A DNA stretch of 39,544 nucleotides from the NCBI GenBank assembly GCA_002720055.1, contig PBGH01000011.1, forward strand, positions 120,536-160,079, given 5' to 3'. Source of the DNA: Methanobacteriota archaeon (GTDB lineage Archaea; Thermoplasmatota; Poseidoniia; Poseidoniales; Thalassarchaeaceae). The translations under genes and the position numbers were made by a program. Under the pieces are notes generated by a model. That model did not search any database and was not told the DNA's origin. It saw only the letters and a program-made list of their open reading frames with translations. Of this stretch, positions 1 through 8,259 are shown piece after piece; the first letter of the stretch is position 1, and each line of letters begins with the position of its first letter.

Positions 1-231
1 TCTATTTCATTGAAATACGTTCCAACAGCTATTCTTTCAAGACAGACAGCCGGTATTCGAGGCTCGTCTTTAATCCTGAACCTACCCGGTTCTCCAAGAT
101 CAATAAGAGAAACCCTGGACTCGATCTTTGCTGCAGTACCATACTGTGTCGATTTGATTGGCGGGCCTTACATTACTACAGAAAAAACAGTAGTCGACTC
201 GTTCCGGCCGGCTCATGCCGTACGCGAATGA
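1..231 (+). CDS. mogA: Molybdopterin adenylyltransferase MogA, C-terminal part (5' end off window)
   Basis: The reading frame is open from base 1, so the true start lies upstream. The visible 76 residues are the C-terminal part of a MogA/MoaB-family protein. The stretch ISLKYVPTAILSRQTAGIRG followed by SLILNLPGSPRSIRETL closely resembles the end of bacterial MogA, including the PTAILSRQ and LNLPG segments and the AAVPYCVDLIGGPYI tail. Known family role: adenylation of molybdopterin before molybdenum insertion, in the cytosol. The stop overlaps the next start codon as ATGA at 228-231, so it is probably cotranscribed and translationally coupled with the RNase PH gene. The resemblance is closer to bacterial MogA than to short MoaB forms, judged by eye. 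Confidence 0.85.
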   Translation, partial: SISLKYVPTAILSRQTAGIRGSSLILNLPGSPRSIRETLDSIFAAVPYCVDLIGGPYITTEKTVVDSFRPAHAVRE

Positions 232-1088
232 TTCATTCGCAAGCATGCTTTCGGATGTCTATGTCGAAGATGAAGACTGACTTGGGAAATGCCGATAGAG
301 GAAATCACGAAATGAGAGATATAGATGTAAAGCTCGACTTTACTCCAAATGCACTCTCTTCTCTGCTTTACTGCCAGGGAAAGACTCAGGTTCTAGTATG
401 CGTAACCAAAGCTCCATCACTTCCTAGATGGTTTCCGAGGGATGCAGAAAGAGGGTGGATACATGCTGAATATTCCTTGCTCCCCGGATCAACAGATACT
501 CGATTCAGAAGAGAGAGGAACGGGGCAAAGGGGAGGACAATGGAGATCGAGAGGTTGGTAGCCAGGTCTCTAAGGGGCGCAATAGATTTGGAGCAACTAG
601 GGCCATTGGCTCTTACAGTCGATTGCGACATTCTGAATGCCGATGGTGGGACTAGATGCGCTTCAATAACAGCAGCAAATATTGCCCTAAGACTCGCAAT
701 AAGAAGGCTGATCTCCTCGGGAGATTGCATCCCGAAGGAAAAGAGACTTACTAAGGAGGAAACTCGAAAGGGAATCAAGACCGAACCTCTATCGCATGAT
801 GAGGTGGCATCACACGAGGAATCTGTAATGCCCAATGACGTCGCAGCACTCAGTGTGGGTATAGTCGACGGACAGGTATGGACTGATCTTGACTATGTTT
901 TGGATAGTAATGCAGATGTCGATATGAACGTAGTAATGACAAGCTCAGGAGACTTTGTCGAGGTGCAAGGCACAGGTGAAGAAGCCACATTTTCCCGATC
1001 AGAACTGGAATCACTTATTGATGCGGCCGAAACAGGCATTAGCAAGCTCCACAGACTACAAAGAGACATCCTCTCAGATGCGAGATAA
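228..1088 (+). CDS. rph: RNase PH (bacterial-type phosphorolytic 3' exoribonuclease)
   Basis: This encodes a single-domain RNase PH, which trims RNA 3' ends, classically tRNA precursors, using phosphate. Diagnostic blocks run in order: RWFPRDAERGWIHAEYSLLP, a GRTMEIERLVARSLRGAIDL segment, VDCDILNADGGTRCASIT, VAALSVGIVDG, DADVDMNVVMT-like and VEVQGTGEEATFSR. These match bacterial RNase PH better than archaeal exosome Rrp41/Rrp42, which lack the GW-x-AEY and VEVQGT pattern. There is a lysine/glutamate-rich insertion of roughly 30-40 residues around positions 165-205, before VAALSVGI. The usual N-terminal RPDGR motif is not recognisable. The start at 228 overlaps the mogA stop; ATGs at 255, 261 and 270 are alternatives. 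The stop codon directly abuts the encoded CCA of a convergent tRNA-Phe. The family is certain; its presence in an archaeon is the odd part. Confidence 0.88.
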   Translation: MIHSQACFRMSMSKMKTDLGNADRGNHEMRDIDVKLDFTPNALSSLLYCQGKTQVLVCVTKAPSLPRWFPRDAERGWIHAEYSLLPGSTDTRFRRERNGAKGRTMEIERLVARSLRGAIDLEQLGPLALTVDCDILNADGGTRCASITAANIALRLAIRRLISSGDCIPKEKRLTKEETRKGIKTEPLSHDEVASHEESVMPNDVAALSVGIVDGQVWTDLDYVLDSNADVDMNVVMTSSGDFVEVQGTGEEATFSRSELESLIDAAETGISKLHRLQRDILSDAR

Positions 1089-1164
1089 TGGTGGGACTGG
1101 CCGGACTTGAACCAGCGGCCTCCGCATCTTCAGTGCGGCGCTCTCCCAGCTGAGCTACAGTCCC
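1089..1164 (-). tRNA. tRNA-Phe (GAA), CCA encoded
   Basis: Read on the minus strand this folds as a full cloverleaf. The acceptor stem GGGACTG pairs with CAGTCCC, the D-arm is GCTC...GAGC, and the anticodon stem CCGCA/TGCGG encloses the loop CTGAAGA with anticodon GAA. The T-arm is GCTGG TTCAAGT CCGGC, with one G-T pair. The discriminator base is A at 1092, and CCA is genomically encoded at 1089-1091. No intron is visible. The 3' end touches the stop codon of the convergent RNase PH gene. Confidence 0.96.
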
Positions 1165-1241
1165 GTAGCGCCCATGCCACCACAGTTCCAACTTCAAGCC
1201 TTCCTAGTCTAAGAATACGAGAATCTTGTCGTTCCGGCACT

Positions 1242-1250
1242 AACTAAATA
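1242..1250 (+). promoter_or_regulatory. Probable TATA box for the large membrane protein gene
   Basis: The A/T-rich element AACTAAATA is centred about 28 nt upstream of the ATG at 1274. This is the spacing expected for an archaeal TATA box driving a leaderless transcript. No Shine-Dalgarno sequence precedes the start. It is inferred from position and composition only. Confidence 0.35.
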
Positions 1251-1273
1251 GCCACCAGTAATGTTGCAAAAGT

Positions 1274-4200
1274 ATGGCGATTCCTTCCTTACCACCGACC
1301 AATAACCCCGAAAACACAGTTTTGAGGGGGGATAATGATGCTTCAATTATTGGTCTGTACGCATCATTAGCTGCAGGAGGCCTGATGCTTGCTTACGCAA
1401 TCTATTATGTGACAGTCGTCAATGTAAACGACGATTATTCTTATCTGACTTTGGGGGTAATAACAGGGCTCACTGCTGTATCAATAATTGGGATGCATGA
1501 GTGGTTCAGGTATCAGAAGGGTCCCGATAGGGGAGAGAATCCGATCGAGGAGTATGGTGGTGCTATTGGAGTTCTAATGGGAGCTCTTTCCGCTGTCTGG
1601 ATTCCAAGATTCGCAGTATTCTATGCCGGAAAGGAGGAGGATTGGATTTCTGTTCAAGAAGGTGATGTCTGGATGCCTGTATGGCTAGCTACTCTTCAGA
1701 CATTAAGTATGATTCTGGTTATGGAGATTAGTACCAGATCGATAAAAAGACACTCCCTAGGAACTCTCCCCAGAACAATCGTTATCCTAGCTCCACTCAG
1801 CCTTGCATTCAGTGCTATCGGAATATGGCTAGATTATTCCAGAGGGGAATTGGAAACTTTCGTAACCCTATCAATAGTACTTCTTACGGTTTCAGCGATT
1901 CTCTACTCGCTCAGGCTTGATAGAGACATACTCTATCTTCTTTCATCTGGGATGGCTGTCTTTCTCCCAATCTATATCGCACTGGGAGAGGGAGAAATAG
2001 AATATGCAGGACTACTTGTTCCCGCAGTAGTGATAGTTGGAATCACCGCAACGGATCGCAGCCTTTCCAAGAAGATGATCGAGAATGGGTCTGGATTCGT
2101 GGTATCAGCAATCCTATTTTGTCAACTATACGCATCAGAGAGTAGTGCTGACTTCGTTTTCGCGGATTTCCTTATTTCTGAGTATCCATTTGGCCTCACA
2201 TTCTGGCTCTGGTTCGCCCTATTGGTGGGATGGTTTGCCCCCACAACAATGCAAAGAACTCCAGCCATGCCTATCGGACTCGCTCTAGCGCTAGCACTTC
2301 TCGTAGATGAAGCGGCTTTGATTGGCTGGACAGTTGGTGTTGCTGCATTCGTATATCTGGAGACAAGGCCCCAAGCCAGAGACTGGGTAGTCAGACTTAC
2401 ATTCATGGCCATGATAGTGTCCTGGTGGATTTCTGCTGCCATCGGATCTCAAAATCAGAGGACACTGACTACCTTTGGTGAATTTTCCTTATCTTCGGTT
2501 GAAGCCTCCGCATACTTACTATTTCCAATCTTAGTTTTACTCGGTTTCTGGGCACAAGCAAGAGGAAGGGTAAGAGTTCTTGACGGACCTCCGATGCTAC
2601 TTATTTTAGCCTCACTAAATATTCCCCTTCTGGAAGAATCTAGTGTCTCACTTTCCATCTTTATCACAGCAGCATCGCTATACCAACTGCACTATGTCCT
2701 TGGAAAGGGAGATTATGATGATGAGAAAACTAAGCTCTTATTTTCCGCTCTCACAGTCTCTCCGATTTTAGCCTCACTATTTATCCAGACCGATGCCCAA
2801 CCAAATCTACTCGATATCCTGCTTCCGATAGTCGCAGCGGCGTCAATCTTTGCAATATGCAACTATCACCGAGATGGGAGCCGAAGTCTGATGTTACGAT
2901 TTGAGATGACTGCGATACTCTCTCTAATACTCATGTTCCTTGCTAACAATCTGGATAATGGACACAATATGCAACTCTTAATCGATCCAGAAACTAGCGT
3001 ATCTCTGACTCTCTTATGCTTAGCTCTAGTATCATTTTTGCTGATTTTTGAGGGCGGCGGCTTTTCCCACACCACACCTCGGGAAAAATTGGTAGGAATG
3101 GCATATCTTGTGTCGGCAGCGATAATTTCGGCTGTTATAATTGAATTCGAAGGCGGACGCTTATCTTCGCTAGTATTGAGAGACGCATTAGTGGCTTCAG
3201 TACCTCTATTCGTCAGCTTCAGGACGAAGCAACTGTTCGATCTATCCGAAGAAGCCAGGACTATCGGTTCGATCACACTTATTCTTCTCCTCATTGCGGG
3301 TATGACAGATGTTTCTGGTGGACTTCTGGCATTACCAGTTCTTGTATTAGTGGCTCAGAGGTCGGCATTGCATGTCTCCACTCCGACATTAATCTCTCTT
3401 CCATTTTTTGCTGTGGCTTATGCTTCATTCTTCGAAGGCAAGGGGAATACGATTTGGAAATTTTTCGACTCCCTCCCATATCTAGGAGATTCAACGGAAT
3501 TGCTATTCTTCGCATCTCCAAGGTGGACTTCCTTACTACTGCTAATTGTTCCCGCATTTGTTTTATTCTACTTTCCACAAGAGAAGTCACGAGCAGGCGG
3601 ATCCAGATATGGTCCTGAGCAGTTGTTCGGGCCTGCGGTCGCAGTTCTACTGGCCGCTACATTCCTACTCCCAGACCCAAAGGTAGCACCTATTATTGTG
3701 GTCGCAGCAATCACAGCAGGTGCTTGGAAGCAAGGAGTCGTTCATTGGTTCTGGGTTAGCCCATTAGCTACTGTTTGGGCAGTATTCCAGTTACTTGACT
3801 TCATCAACTCAGGAGGGTATGTTGGGGGCGATATTAATTATGATTACAGCTATTTATGTGGAGGATTAATGGGAATGATCCAGTATCTTCTTTTGGAAAA
3901 TGGGACTCTCCTTCAGAATGTAAATGAGGAGGGTAGCAATCCCGATGTCCTAGAATATCTATCGCCAGTCTCCAGAACATATGGCTATATCTTCACCTTA
4001 GCTACTGGAGGTATAAGTGGACTCTTGCCCTTCATATCTGCTCTTCTTGCTGGTTGGGATGGGCTCAAGAACGGTTTCCCTATTCTCTTGCACGGTTCAG
4101 TTTTCGTCCAGTTCTTTACCCTCTACTGGTGGCTATTGGATCTAGACATAGACTCCCAAAACGCCTTATTATGGCCGATTTTCGTTGGATTGATAATGCT

Positions 4201-4975
4201 CAATCTTTCATGGAGGGAGGTAAATCCATATGTCCATGCAGTAGCTCCTCAATTCTCGTATGATGAGATGGATGATACCCCATTTGACATAGAGAGGGAT
4301 TTTGGCATATTTGGTTCTGCATTCCTTCTGGTCGCTCTCCTACCCTACATGGATTATTTGGATATAGAACAGGTATTCGGTCTCTCAATCGTATTGATCT
4401 CCATCCATCACGTCATACTTGGATTCCAACGAGATCAAGGATGGAGGCGCTTACTTAGTCTGATAGGCATGCCATCGGGGCTAATCATAACCGGTTGGGC
4501 ATATGAAGGACTCATAATGGTCGTCATGCTCTTCTTAGCCGCTCTAACCTTGATTGGACAAGCTGTTCTCTACGCTTCACGAGGAGGGTTAGAGATAGGG
4601 AGCACTAAGGAAGGAGTGACTCCCTTCGTATCTGAAATCGGCCTCCCATCTTTGGAAAAACACAATTTATTAGTCGAATCAAGTAAAAAGGCCAGAGAGA
4701 ACATCCCAATAGCAGAAGAGGAAGAGGGCAAAGCGTCCTTGGAGGAGGAAGTCAAGATGTCGGAACCCCCAAAAAGGCCAACAATTACCCCTCTTTTCTC
4801 CTCTTTCGATACTGATTTTGGCATTAGGTTGGAACCCTCGCTTGTGAGTGACCTCAAGGGATTAATTGAATCCAGTGAAAATGTTGACTTTACCAAGTGG
4901 TCTCCCGTACTAGCAATTAGCTCGAACGGAGCAATAGTGCTGAATTGGGAGAGGAAAGATCAGTCCGAAGAGTGA
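1274..4975 (+). CDS. Giant polytopic membrane protein, function unknown
   Basis: This 1233-residue protein consists almost entirely of closely spaced hydrophobic segments. I estimate about 30-40 membrane helices, for example around residues 25-47, 55-75 and 95-120, continuing to about 1100. Loops are short, and D/E residues cluster in or between helices (LLVDEAALIG, GGDINYDYSY). The last ~130 residues are soluble and charged: a Glu/Lys-rich linker, then a small folded-looking end containing DFGIRLEPSLVSDLKGLIE and a final NGAIVLNWE strand. I recognise no transporter, glycosyltransferase or respiratory-subunit signature. A TATA-like box lies 28 nt upstream and no ribosome-binding site is visible. 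It appears to be transcribed alone; the cold-shock gene converges on it with 8 nt between stops. Membrane location is well supported by the sequence, but function is not. Confidence 0.85.
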   Translation: MAIPSLPPTNNPENTVLRGDNDASIIGLYASLAAGGLMLAYAIYYVTVVNVNDDYSYLTLGVITGLTAVSIIGMHEWFRYQKGPDRGENPIEEYGGAIGVLMGALSAVWIPRFAVFYAGKEEDWISVQEGDVWMPVWLATLQTLSMILVMEISTRSIKRHSLGTLPRTIVILAPLSLAFSAIGIWLDYSRGELETFVTLSIVLLTVSAILYSLRLDRDILYLLSSGMAVFLPIYIALGEGEIEYAGLLVPAVVIVGITATDRSLSKKMIENGSGFVVSAILFCQLYASESSADFVFADFLISEYPFGLTFWLWFALLVGWFAPTTMQRTPAMPIGLALALALLVDEAALIGWTVGVAAFVYLETRPQARDWVVRLTFMAMIVSWWISAAIGSQNQRTLTTFGEFSLSSVEASAYLLFPILVLLGFWAQARGRVRVLDGPPMLLILASLNIPLLEESSVSLSIFITAASLYQLHYVLGKGDYDDEKTKLLFSALTVSPILASLFIQTDAQPNLLDILLPIVAAASIFAICNYHRDGSRSLMLRFEMTAILSLILMFLANNLDNGHNMQLLIDPETSVSLTLLCLALVSFLLIFEGGGFSHTTPREKLVGMAYLVSAAIISAVIIEFEGGRLSSLVLRDALVASVPLFVSFRTKQLFDLSEEARTIGSITLILLLIAGMTDVSGGLLALPVLVLVAQRSALHVSTPTLISLPFFAVAYASFFEGKGNTIWKFFDSLPYLGDSTELLFFASPRWTSLLLLIVPAFVLFYFPQEKSRAGGSRYGPEQLFGPAVAVLLAATFLLPDPKVAPIIVVAAITAGAWKQGVVHWFWVSPLATVWAVFQLLDFINSGGYVGGDINYDYSYLCGGLMGMIQYLLLENGTLLQNVNEEGSNPDVLEYLSPVSRTYGYIFTLATGGISGLLPFISALLAGWDGLKNGFPILLHGSVFVQFFTLYWWLLDLDIDSQNALLWPIFVGLIMLNLSWREVNPYVHAVAPQFSYDEMDDTPFDIERDFGIFGSAFLLVALLPYMDYLDIEQVFGLSIVLISIHHVILGFQRDQGWRRLLSLIGMPSGLIITGWAYEGLIMVVMLFLAALTLIGQAVLYASRGGLEIGSTKEGVTPFVSEIGLPSLEKHNLLVESSKKARENIPIAEEEEGKASLEEEVKMSEPPKRPTITPLFSSFDTDFGIRLEPSLVSDLKGLIESSENVDFTKWSPVLAISSNGAIVLNWERKDQSEE

Positions 4976-4983
4976 TCTATGAC

Positions 4984-5184
4984 CTACTCTTCTTCACCGA
5001 TCTTCCTTACATTGATTGCATTCGGCCCCTTGTCGCTATCTCCGATCTCGAATTCCACCAGATCGCCTTCTCCTATTCTTCCGTCCACTTGGGTGGTATG
5101 GACAAAGAGGTCATCTCCGCCCTCTCTTCCAATGAACCCGTATCCTTTTGCGTAGTTGAACCACTTTACAGTTCCCGTCTCCAT
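4984..5184 (-). CDS. csp: Cold-shock domain protein (CspA family)
   Basis: This 66-residue single cold-shock domain is a five-stranded OB fold that binds single-stranded RNA or DNA; family members melt RNA structure or act as antiterminators. Both RNA-binding motifs are present: RNP1 as KGYGFIG (about residues 13-19) and RNP2 as DLFVHTT (about 25-31), followed by GDLVEFEI and a short acidic end. Length is normal for the family. A purine-rich GGGAGGGG ribosome-binding site lies about 7 nt before the ATG, unlike many leaderless genes here. Csp proteins are common in bacteria and patchy in archaea, so an acquired gene is plausible. Confidence 0.93.
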   Translation of the reverse strand: METGTVKWFNYAKGYGFIGREGGDDLFVHTTQVDGRIGEGDLVEFEIGDSDKGPNAINVRKIGEEE

Positions 5185-5241
5185 ATTGCACCCCTCCCAA
5201 AACTGGTTATTGAACTAGACTAGTGACAAGACTCATTGGAG

Positions 5242-6369
5242 CTAAAACAAGTCATCTTCATCTTCATTCTCAACAAAAGACATCATCCCACTCTTTTTCG
5301 GAGTTTTTCCCTTGGCAGTGGGTTTACCTTTGGGCTTCTCAGAGGGCACCGACTCACCAGTAATTTGTGCCTTCCTAGCAGCCGCTGCCTCTTCTTCCTT
5401 TATCTTAAGCTCTTCAGGATCAATTCCCTGTTGAGCAGCTAGCTTCGCCCTTCTTTCGTCTCGAGCTCTAATCTCCAGCAGTCTCTGCCTTGCTTTGTCA
5501 TAGTGCTGAAGCATGTACATAGCATCGTGTTCCAGAAGGGGAGAGTCAGAAATTATTGTTATATCCATCCAATCGCCCTCTTCGGCAAGATACTCTGCGA
5601 ATGGTTCGAATTTCAGATCGGATTTTTTTATCTGAGTGTAATGAAGAGCATTCCCCATCCTGTGCTCTACTCCTGCAAAGTGACAGTAGAATGTCGACCC
5701 TCCATATGTCTCTCTTGCTTGATCAAATAGCTCGGCATAATCTTCACTTGTCCTGAGTCTACCATGTCCTCGAGCATGAATGTGACCCATGTTTAGAACA
5801 GGCACCGTACCTTCGACATGGTTGCAGACTTCCAGAACCTCCTCTACAGTACCCCATAGCTCTTGTCTACCGGACGTTTCAATCCCAACTAGTGATGGTT
5901 CCGATTCATGGACCCACGGGAAAGCTGCATAGTCCTCCTCTTCGGTTTCGTCTCCCCAAACCTCCCTGACTCTATCTACAACTCCGGACATGACGTTGGC
6001 AACTTGCTCATTTGCTTCATGCCCTGGGTCGTATTCCCCATAGGGTCCAACGTGGAAGGTCAGATGCCTGGCATTGATAATCTTCCCAGCCTGTAAGCTC
6101 GTCTCCATCTTGGAAAGGGTTCTGTTTCTTTCCCTAGCATTCCCCAGTAGCTCAGCATAGTAAGGACCATGCATGTTCATCTCGAAGTCTGACTTCCAAG
6201 AAAGTATCCCAGCCTGCCAATACTGGTCAAAGTGTTGAGGTTGTATAGTTCTGACTGTCTGAACTTCCATCGCATCAAGACCTAGGACCGTGATATCGTC
6301 CATACCCTCAACAATTGTTCTACCTTTACAGGAGAGGGGAACTCCTGCTGGCCCTAATTTGAGTGGCAT
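5242..6369 (-). CDS. nfo: Endonuclease IV-like AP endonuclease with C-terminal tail
   Basis: The first ~290 of 375 residues form a xylose-isomerase-like TIM barrel of the endonuclease IV (Nfo) family. These enzymes cleave 5' to abasic sites in base-excision repair and use three metal ions. Visible likely metal-ligand segments are RHLTFHVGPYGEY, VGIETSGRQ, LNMGHIHARGHG, FYCHFAGVEH and a late IISDSPLLEHDA. The family core is about 280 residues. Here ~90 extra residues follow: an Ala/Glu/Lys-rich helix, a Lys/Pro-rich basic linker, and an acidic, hydrophobic end, SGMMSFVENEDEDDLF. The tail may contact DNA or a partner protein, which is inference. A SMUG1-like uracil glycosylase elsewhere in the window would supply abasic sites. 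Confidence 0.85.
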   Translation of the reverse strand: MPLKLGPAGVPLSCKGRTIVEGMDDITVLGLDAMEVQTVRTIQPQHFDQYWQAGILSWKSDFEMNMHGPYYAELLGNARERNRTLSKMETSLQAGKIINARHLTFHVGPYGEYDPGHEANEQVANVMSGVVDRVREVWGDETEEEDYAAFPWVHESEPSLVGIETSGRQELWGTVEEVLEVCNHVEGTVPVLNMGHIHARGHGRLRTSEDYAELFDQARETYGGSTFYCHFAGVEHRMGNALHYTQIKKSDLKFEPFAEYLAEEGDWMDITIISDSPLLEHDAMYMLQHYDKARQRLLEIRARDERRAKLAAQQGIDPEELKIKEEEAAAARKAQITGESVPSEKPKGKPTAKGKTPKKSGMMSFVENEDEDDLF

Positions 6370-6418
6370 CCCATGGCCTCGCGGTTCCGGGCGAAAGGGT
6401 GTCCCTTCAAAAGGGGTT

Positions 6419-7099
6419 TCAGTCAGAGTTCCCTAATTTGTCTGATTCTATCTTTTCTGCACCAGCCGCCATAACTATGCCAGACGGACCTTGACCGAAT
6501 TTTGGGAGCATACAAAGGAAATTGGCTAGCCAATATTCTGCACTAATTTCAGAACTAATCTCAACGTTTTCTTCCCCCTGTGAATGAGAGAGAATAGCCA
6601 ATCCATTTTTCTGATTAATGGTGCACACGATCGGAACCAAACTTCTTTTCCTGACTTCTTCGATGAACCCTCCTACCTCTCTCCCCTCAATTTTGGCAAG
6701 CCCCTCAATCACATTTAGACTAAGGTAAAGAATTTGAATTTGCCTTATTCTTTCAATTACATTCCCCCATGCCTCCTCCAGGCGCTCTGAATCACTCGGC
6801 GACTCTACAATCATCACAGTCTTACAACCCTCTAGTTCTGCGAATGTCATTGATGATCCCCATGCTGACTTCATCGATCCATCGCCTAAGGATCCGGATG
6901 AGGATAGTAGAAGCCAATGTGTGGAATCGAGAGCACCCCTCCAGTCAATTAGCCCTTGATCGAAATCTCCCGCCTCTCCTTCATCAATTATGAAATCGGC
7001 TTGAGCACCCATTTTTCTAGACTCTATGATGACCGCAGAAGCCTGATCACTTCTGTCATAATTCCCTAATCCGACGATCTTGATAGGTACCTGCACCAT
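6419..7099 (-). CDS. Degenerate PfkB/ribokinase-like protein
   Basis: This 226-residue protein begins PIKIVGLGNYDRSDQAS, reminiscent of the start of PfkB sugar kinases. It also follows their middle and end layout: WLLLSSSGSLGD like the substrate-domain strand, VIEGLAKIEGRE where kinases have an NxxE-type motif, and VPIVCTINQKNGLAIL where they have a VVVTLGxxG strand. The catalytic GAGD anion-hole motif is replaced by ISAEYWLANFL, and the protein is about 80 residues shorter than typical PfkB enzymes. My reading is a PfkB-derived protein without kinase activity, or an unrelated Rossmann-like fold; the assignment is tentative. Its start is 35 nt downstream of the pelA stop on the same strand, so it probably belongs to the pelA transcript. 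Confidence 0.45.
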   Translation of the reverse strand: MVQVPIKIVGLGNYDRSDQASAVIIESRKMGAQADFIIDEGEAGDFDQGLIDWRGALDSTHWLLLSSSGSLGDGSMKSAWGSSMTFAELEGCKTVMIVESPSDSERLEEAWGNVIERIRQIQILYLSLNVIEGLAKIEGREVGGFIEEVRKRSLVPIVCTINQKNGLAILSHSQGEENVEISSEISAEYWLANFLCMLPKFGQGPSGIVMAAGAEKIESDKLGNSD

Positions 7100-7133
7100 T
7101 ACCCCTACTCAGTATCCCCATGAAGAGGGTTTT

Positions 7134-8186
7134 CTATTCCAACTTCCATCTTAGCAGGGCGATAGCCCCTCCCATTCCTTCGAGTTGCTTACCGGAATCA
7201 TGTTCCGTAGATGCTTGGATTATTCTACCTCTTGCAGACTCTACAGATTCCGAAACAATACTCCACAATGGCGGATTATCATCTAGTCTCAAGAGATCCG
7301 CAATAATTACCAGAGTCTCTACAGCACCCTGCTCGGCCGCATCAGAAATCACTCCCTTACCATATGCTACAGCCCCATTAGTTGAGACCCTTCTAAGACC
7401 CTCTTCAATCACCTTAACCTGCTCGACAATTGCATGCTTCCCAAGTAGGGAGTCAGCCAATCCTTCGGCTAGAACCTCGTTTGCCGCAGCTCTACCACCT
7501 ATCGAAGTAGGAGCATTTACAATTCTATTTTCACATCCAATATCTCTTAGTAGCTTCTCAAAACTCTCTCTAGCTATGCCCGGTCCACAGAGAATAAGCG
7601 GTACATCGTTCATAAAGACCATTTTGACCTCCTTGGCAACCTTCTCGAAGAACTCCTTTCTCACTGCCGAGGCATCACCAATCCTCTTCCCGCCTCCTCG
7701 CAAATTAAATTGCGAGACATCCCTAATGCCGTGACTCGCAACCTCAAAAATATGAACCTCATCATTCTCCACTACCATAAGGCCAGAGCGTACCTTCTTT
7801 GTCGAAGAGATAGCATCGTTAATCAGGGATTTATCGGCCCTGTAAAGCCCCCCTTCTCTAGTCAACTCGATTTCATCTGATGGAGAAATTACATGAGTAT
7901 GATGGCTCCCTACGTCCAATTTAGCTTCCTTTATCACCCCATGCACCCTTAGGTTATCGGTGAATGGCTGGAAAGCGGTCTCAGTCGCCTCTAGGACAAT
8001 CCACATCGGTTTCCTCTCAGCGCTCTTTGCTCTACCGTCCTCCCTAGTTCCAGTAGTAGAGTCTCTCCTGCTAGACAGCATTCCTACTAGGCATCCAGTA
8101 CCACAGACCTTGGATAGGACCCAAAGATCGTCTTCGCTCTCAACCCTAAGTCTCAGCCCCTCATCCAGTCTCTTGACGCGACGCAT
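7134..8186 (-). CDS. pelA: Pelota, mRNA surveillance and ribosome rescue factor
   Basis: This 350-residue protein resembles eRF1 but lacks the GGQ peptidyl-hydrolysis motif. It binds the A site of stalled ribosomes with an aEF1A-type GTPase and, with ABCE1, splits them. Domain 1 contains ESEDDLWVLSKV, a typical Pelota opening, and WIVLEATETAFQPFTDNLRVHGVI. The central domain has SGLMVVENDEVHIFEVASHGI. Domain 3 carries NGAVAYGKGVISDAAEQGAVETLVIIADLLR, the segment that contacts the GTPase in the family. Length matches archaeal Pelota. A strong ribosome-binding site (AGGAGGAGG) precedes the ATG, and the gene is divergent from aroE. Confidence 0.94.
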   Translation of the reverse strand: MRRVKRLDEGLRLRVESEDDLWVLSKVCGTGCLVGMLSSRRDSTTGTREDGRAKSAERKPMWIVLEATETAFQPFTDNLRVHGVIKEAKLDVGSHHTHVISPSDEIELTREGGLYRADKSLINDAISSTKKVRSGLMVVENDEVHIFEVASHGIRDVSQFNLRGGGKRIGDASAVRKEFFEKVAKEVKMVFMNDVPLILCGPGIARESFEKLLRDIGCENRIVNAPTSIGGRAAANEVLAEGLADSLLGKHAIVEQVKVIEEGLRRVSTNGAVAYGKGVISDAAEQGAVETLVIIADLLRLDDNPPLWSIVSESVESARGRIIQASTEHDSGKQLEGMGGAIALLRWKLE

Positions 8187-8189
8187 CGC

Positions 8190-8199
8190 TCCTCCTCCT
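8190..8199 (-). promoter_or_regulatory. Strong Shine-Dalgarno sequence of pelA
   Basis: On the minus strand the purine run CAGGAGGAGGA ends about 4 nt before the pelA ATG. It is the clearest ribosome-binding site in the window. It supports the chosen pelA start and implies a transcript with a 5' leader, in contrast to the many genes here with no Shine-Dalgarno. Confidence 0.6.
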
Positions 8200-8259
8200 G
8201 CACTCTCTGTGAAGTAGCACTCTTGAAACCTTCATCGGTAACCGCCTCTTGCGAGGGCT

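Noticed and set aside
386..835. 149-codon minus-strand frame inside rph
   Set aside because: It is antisense to conserved RNase PH blocks and is Ser/Leu-rich, without motif or ribosome-binding site.
228..1088. Exosome subunit Rrp41
   Set aside because: The conserved blocks match bacterial RNase PH rather than Rrp41, which lacks the GW-x-AEY and VEVQGT patterns.
4945..5223. 92-codon plus-strand frame over the cold-shock gene
   Set aside because: It is the antisense shadow of a perfectly recognisable cold-shock protein.
5242..5300. PIP-box (PCNA-binding) motif at the end of endonuclease IV
   Set aside because: The end SGMMSFVENEDEDDLF has no Gln at the required position and only one aromatic residue, so it does not meet the consensus.
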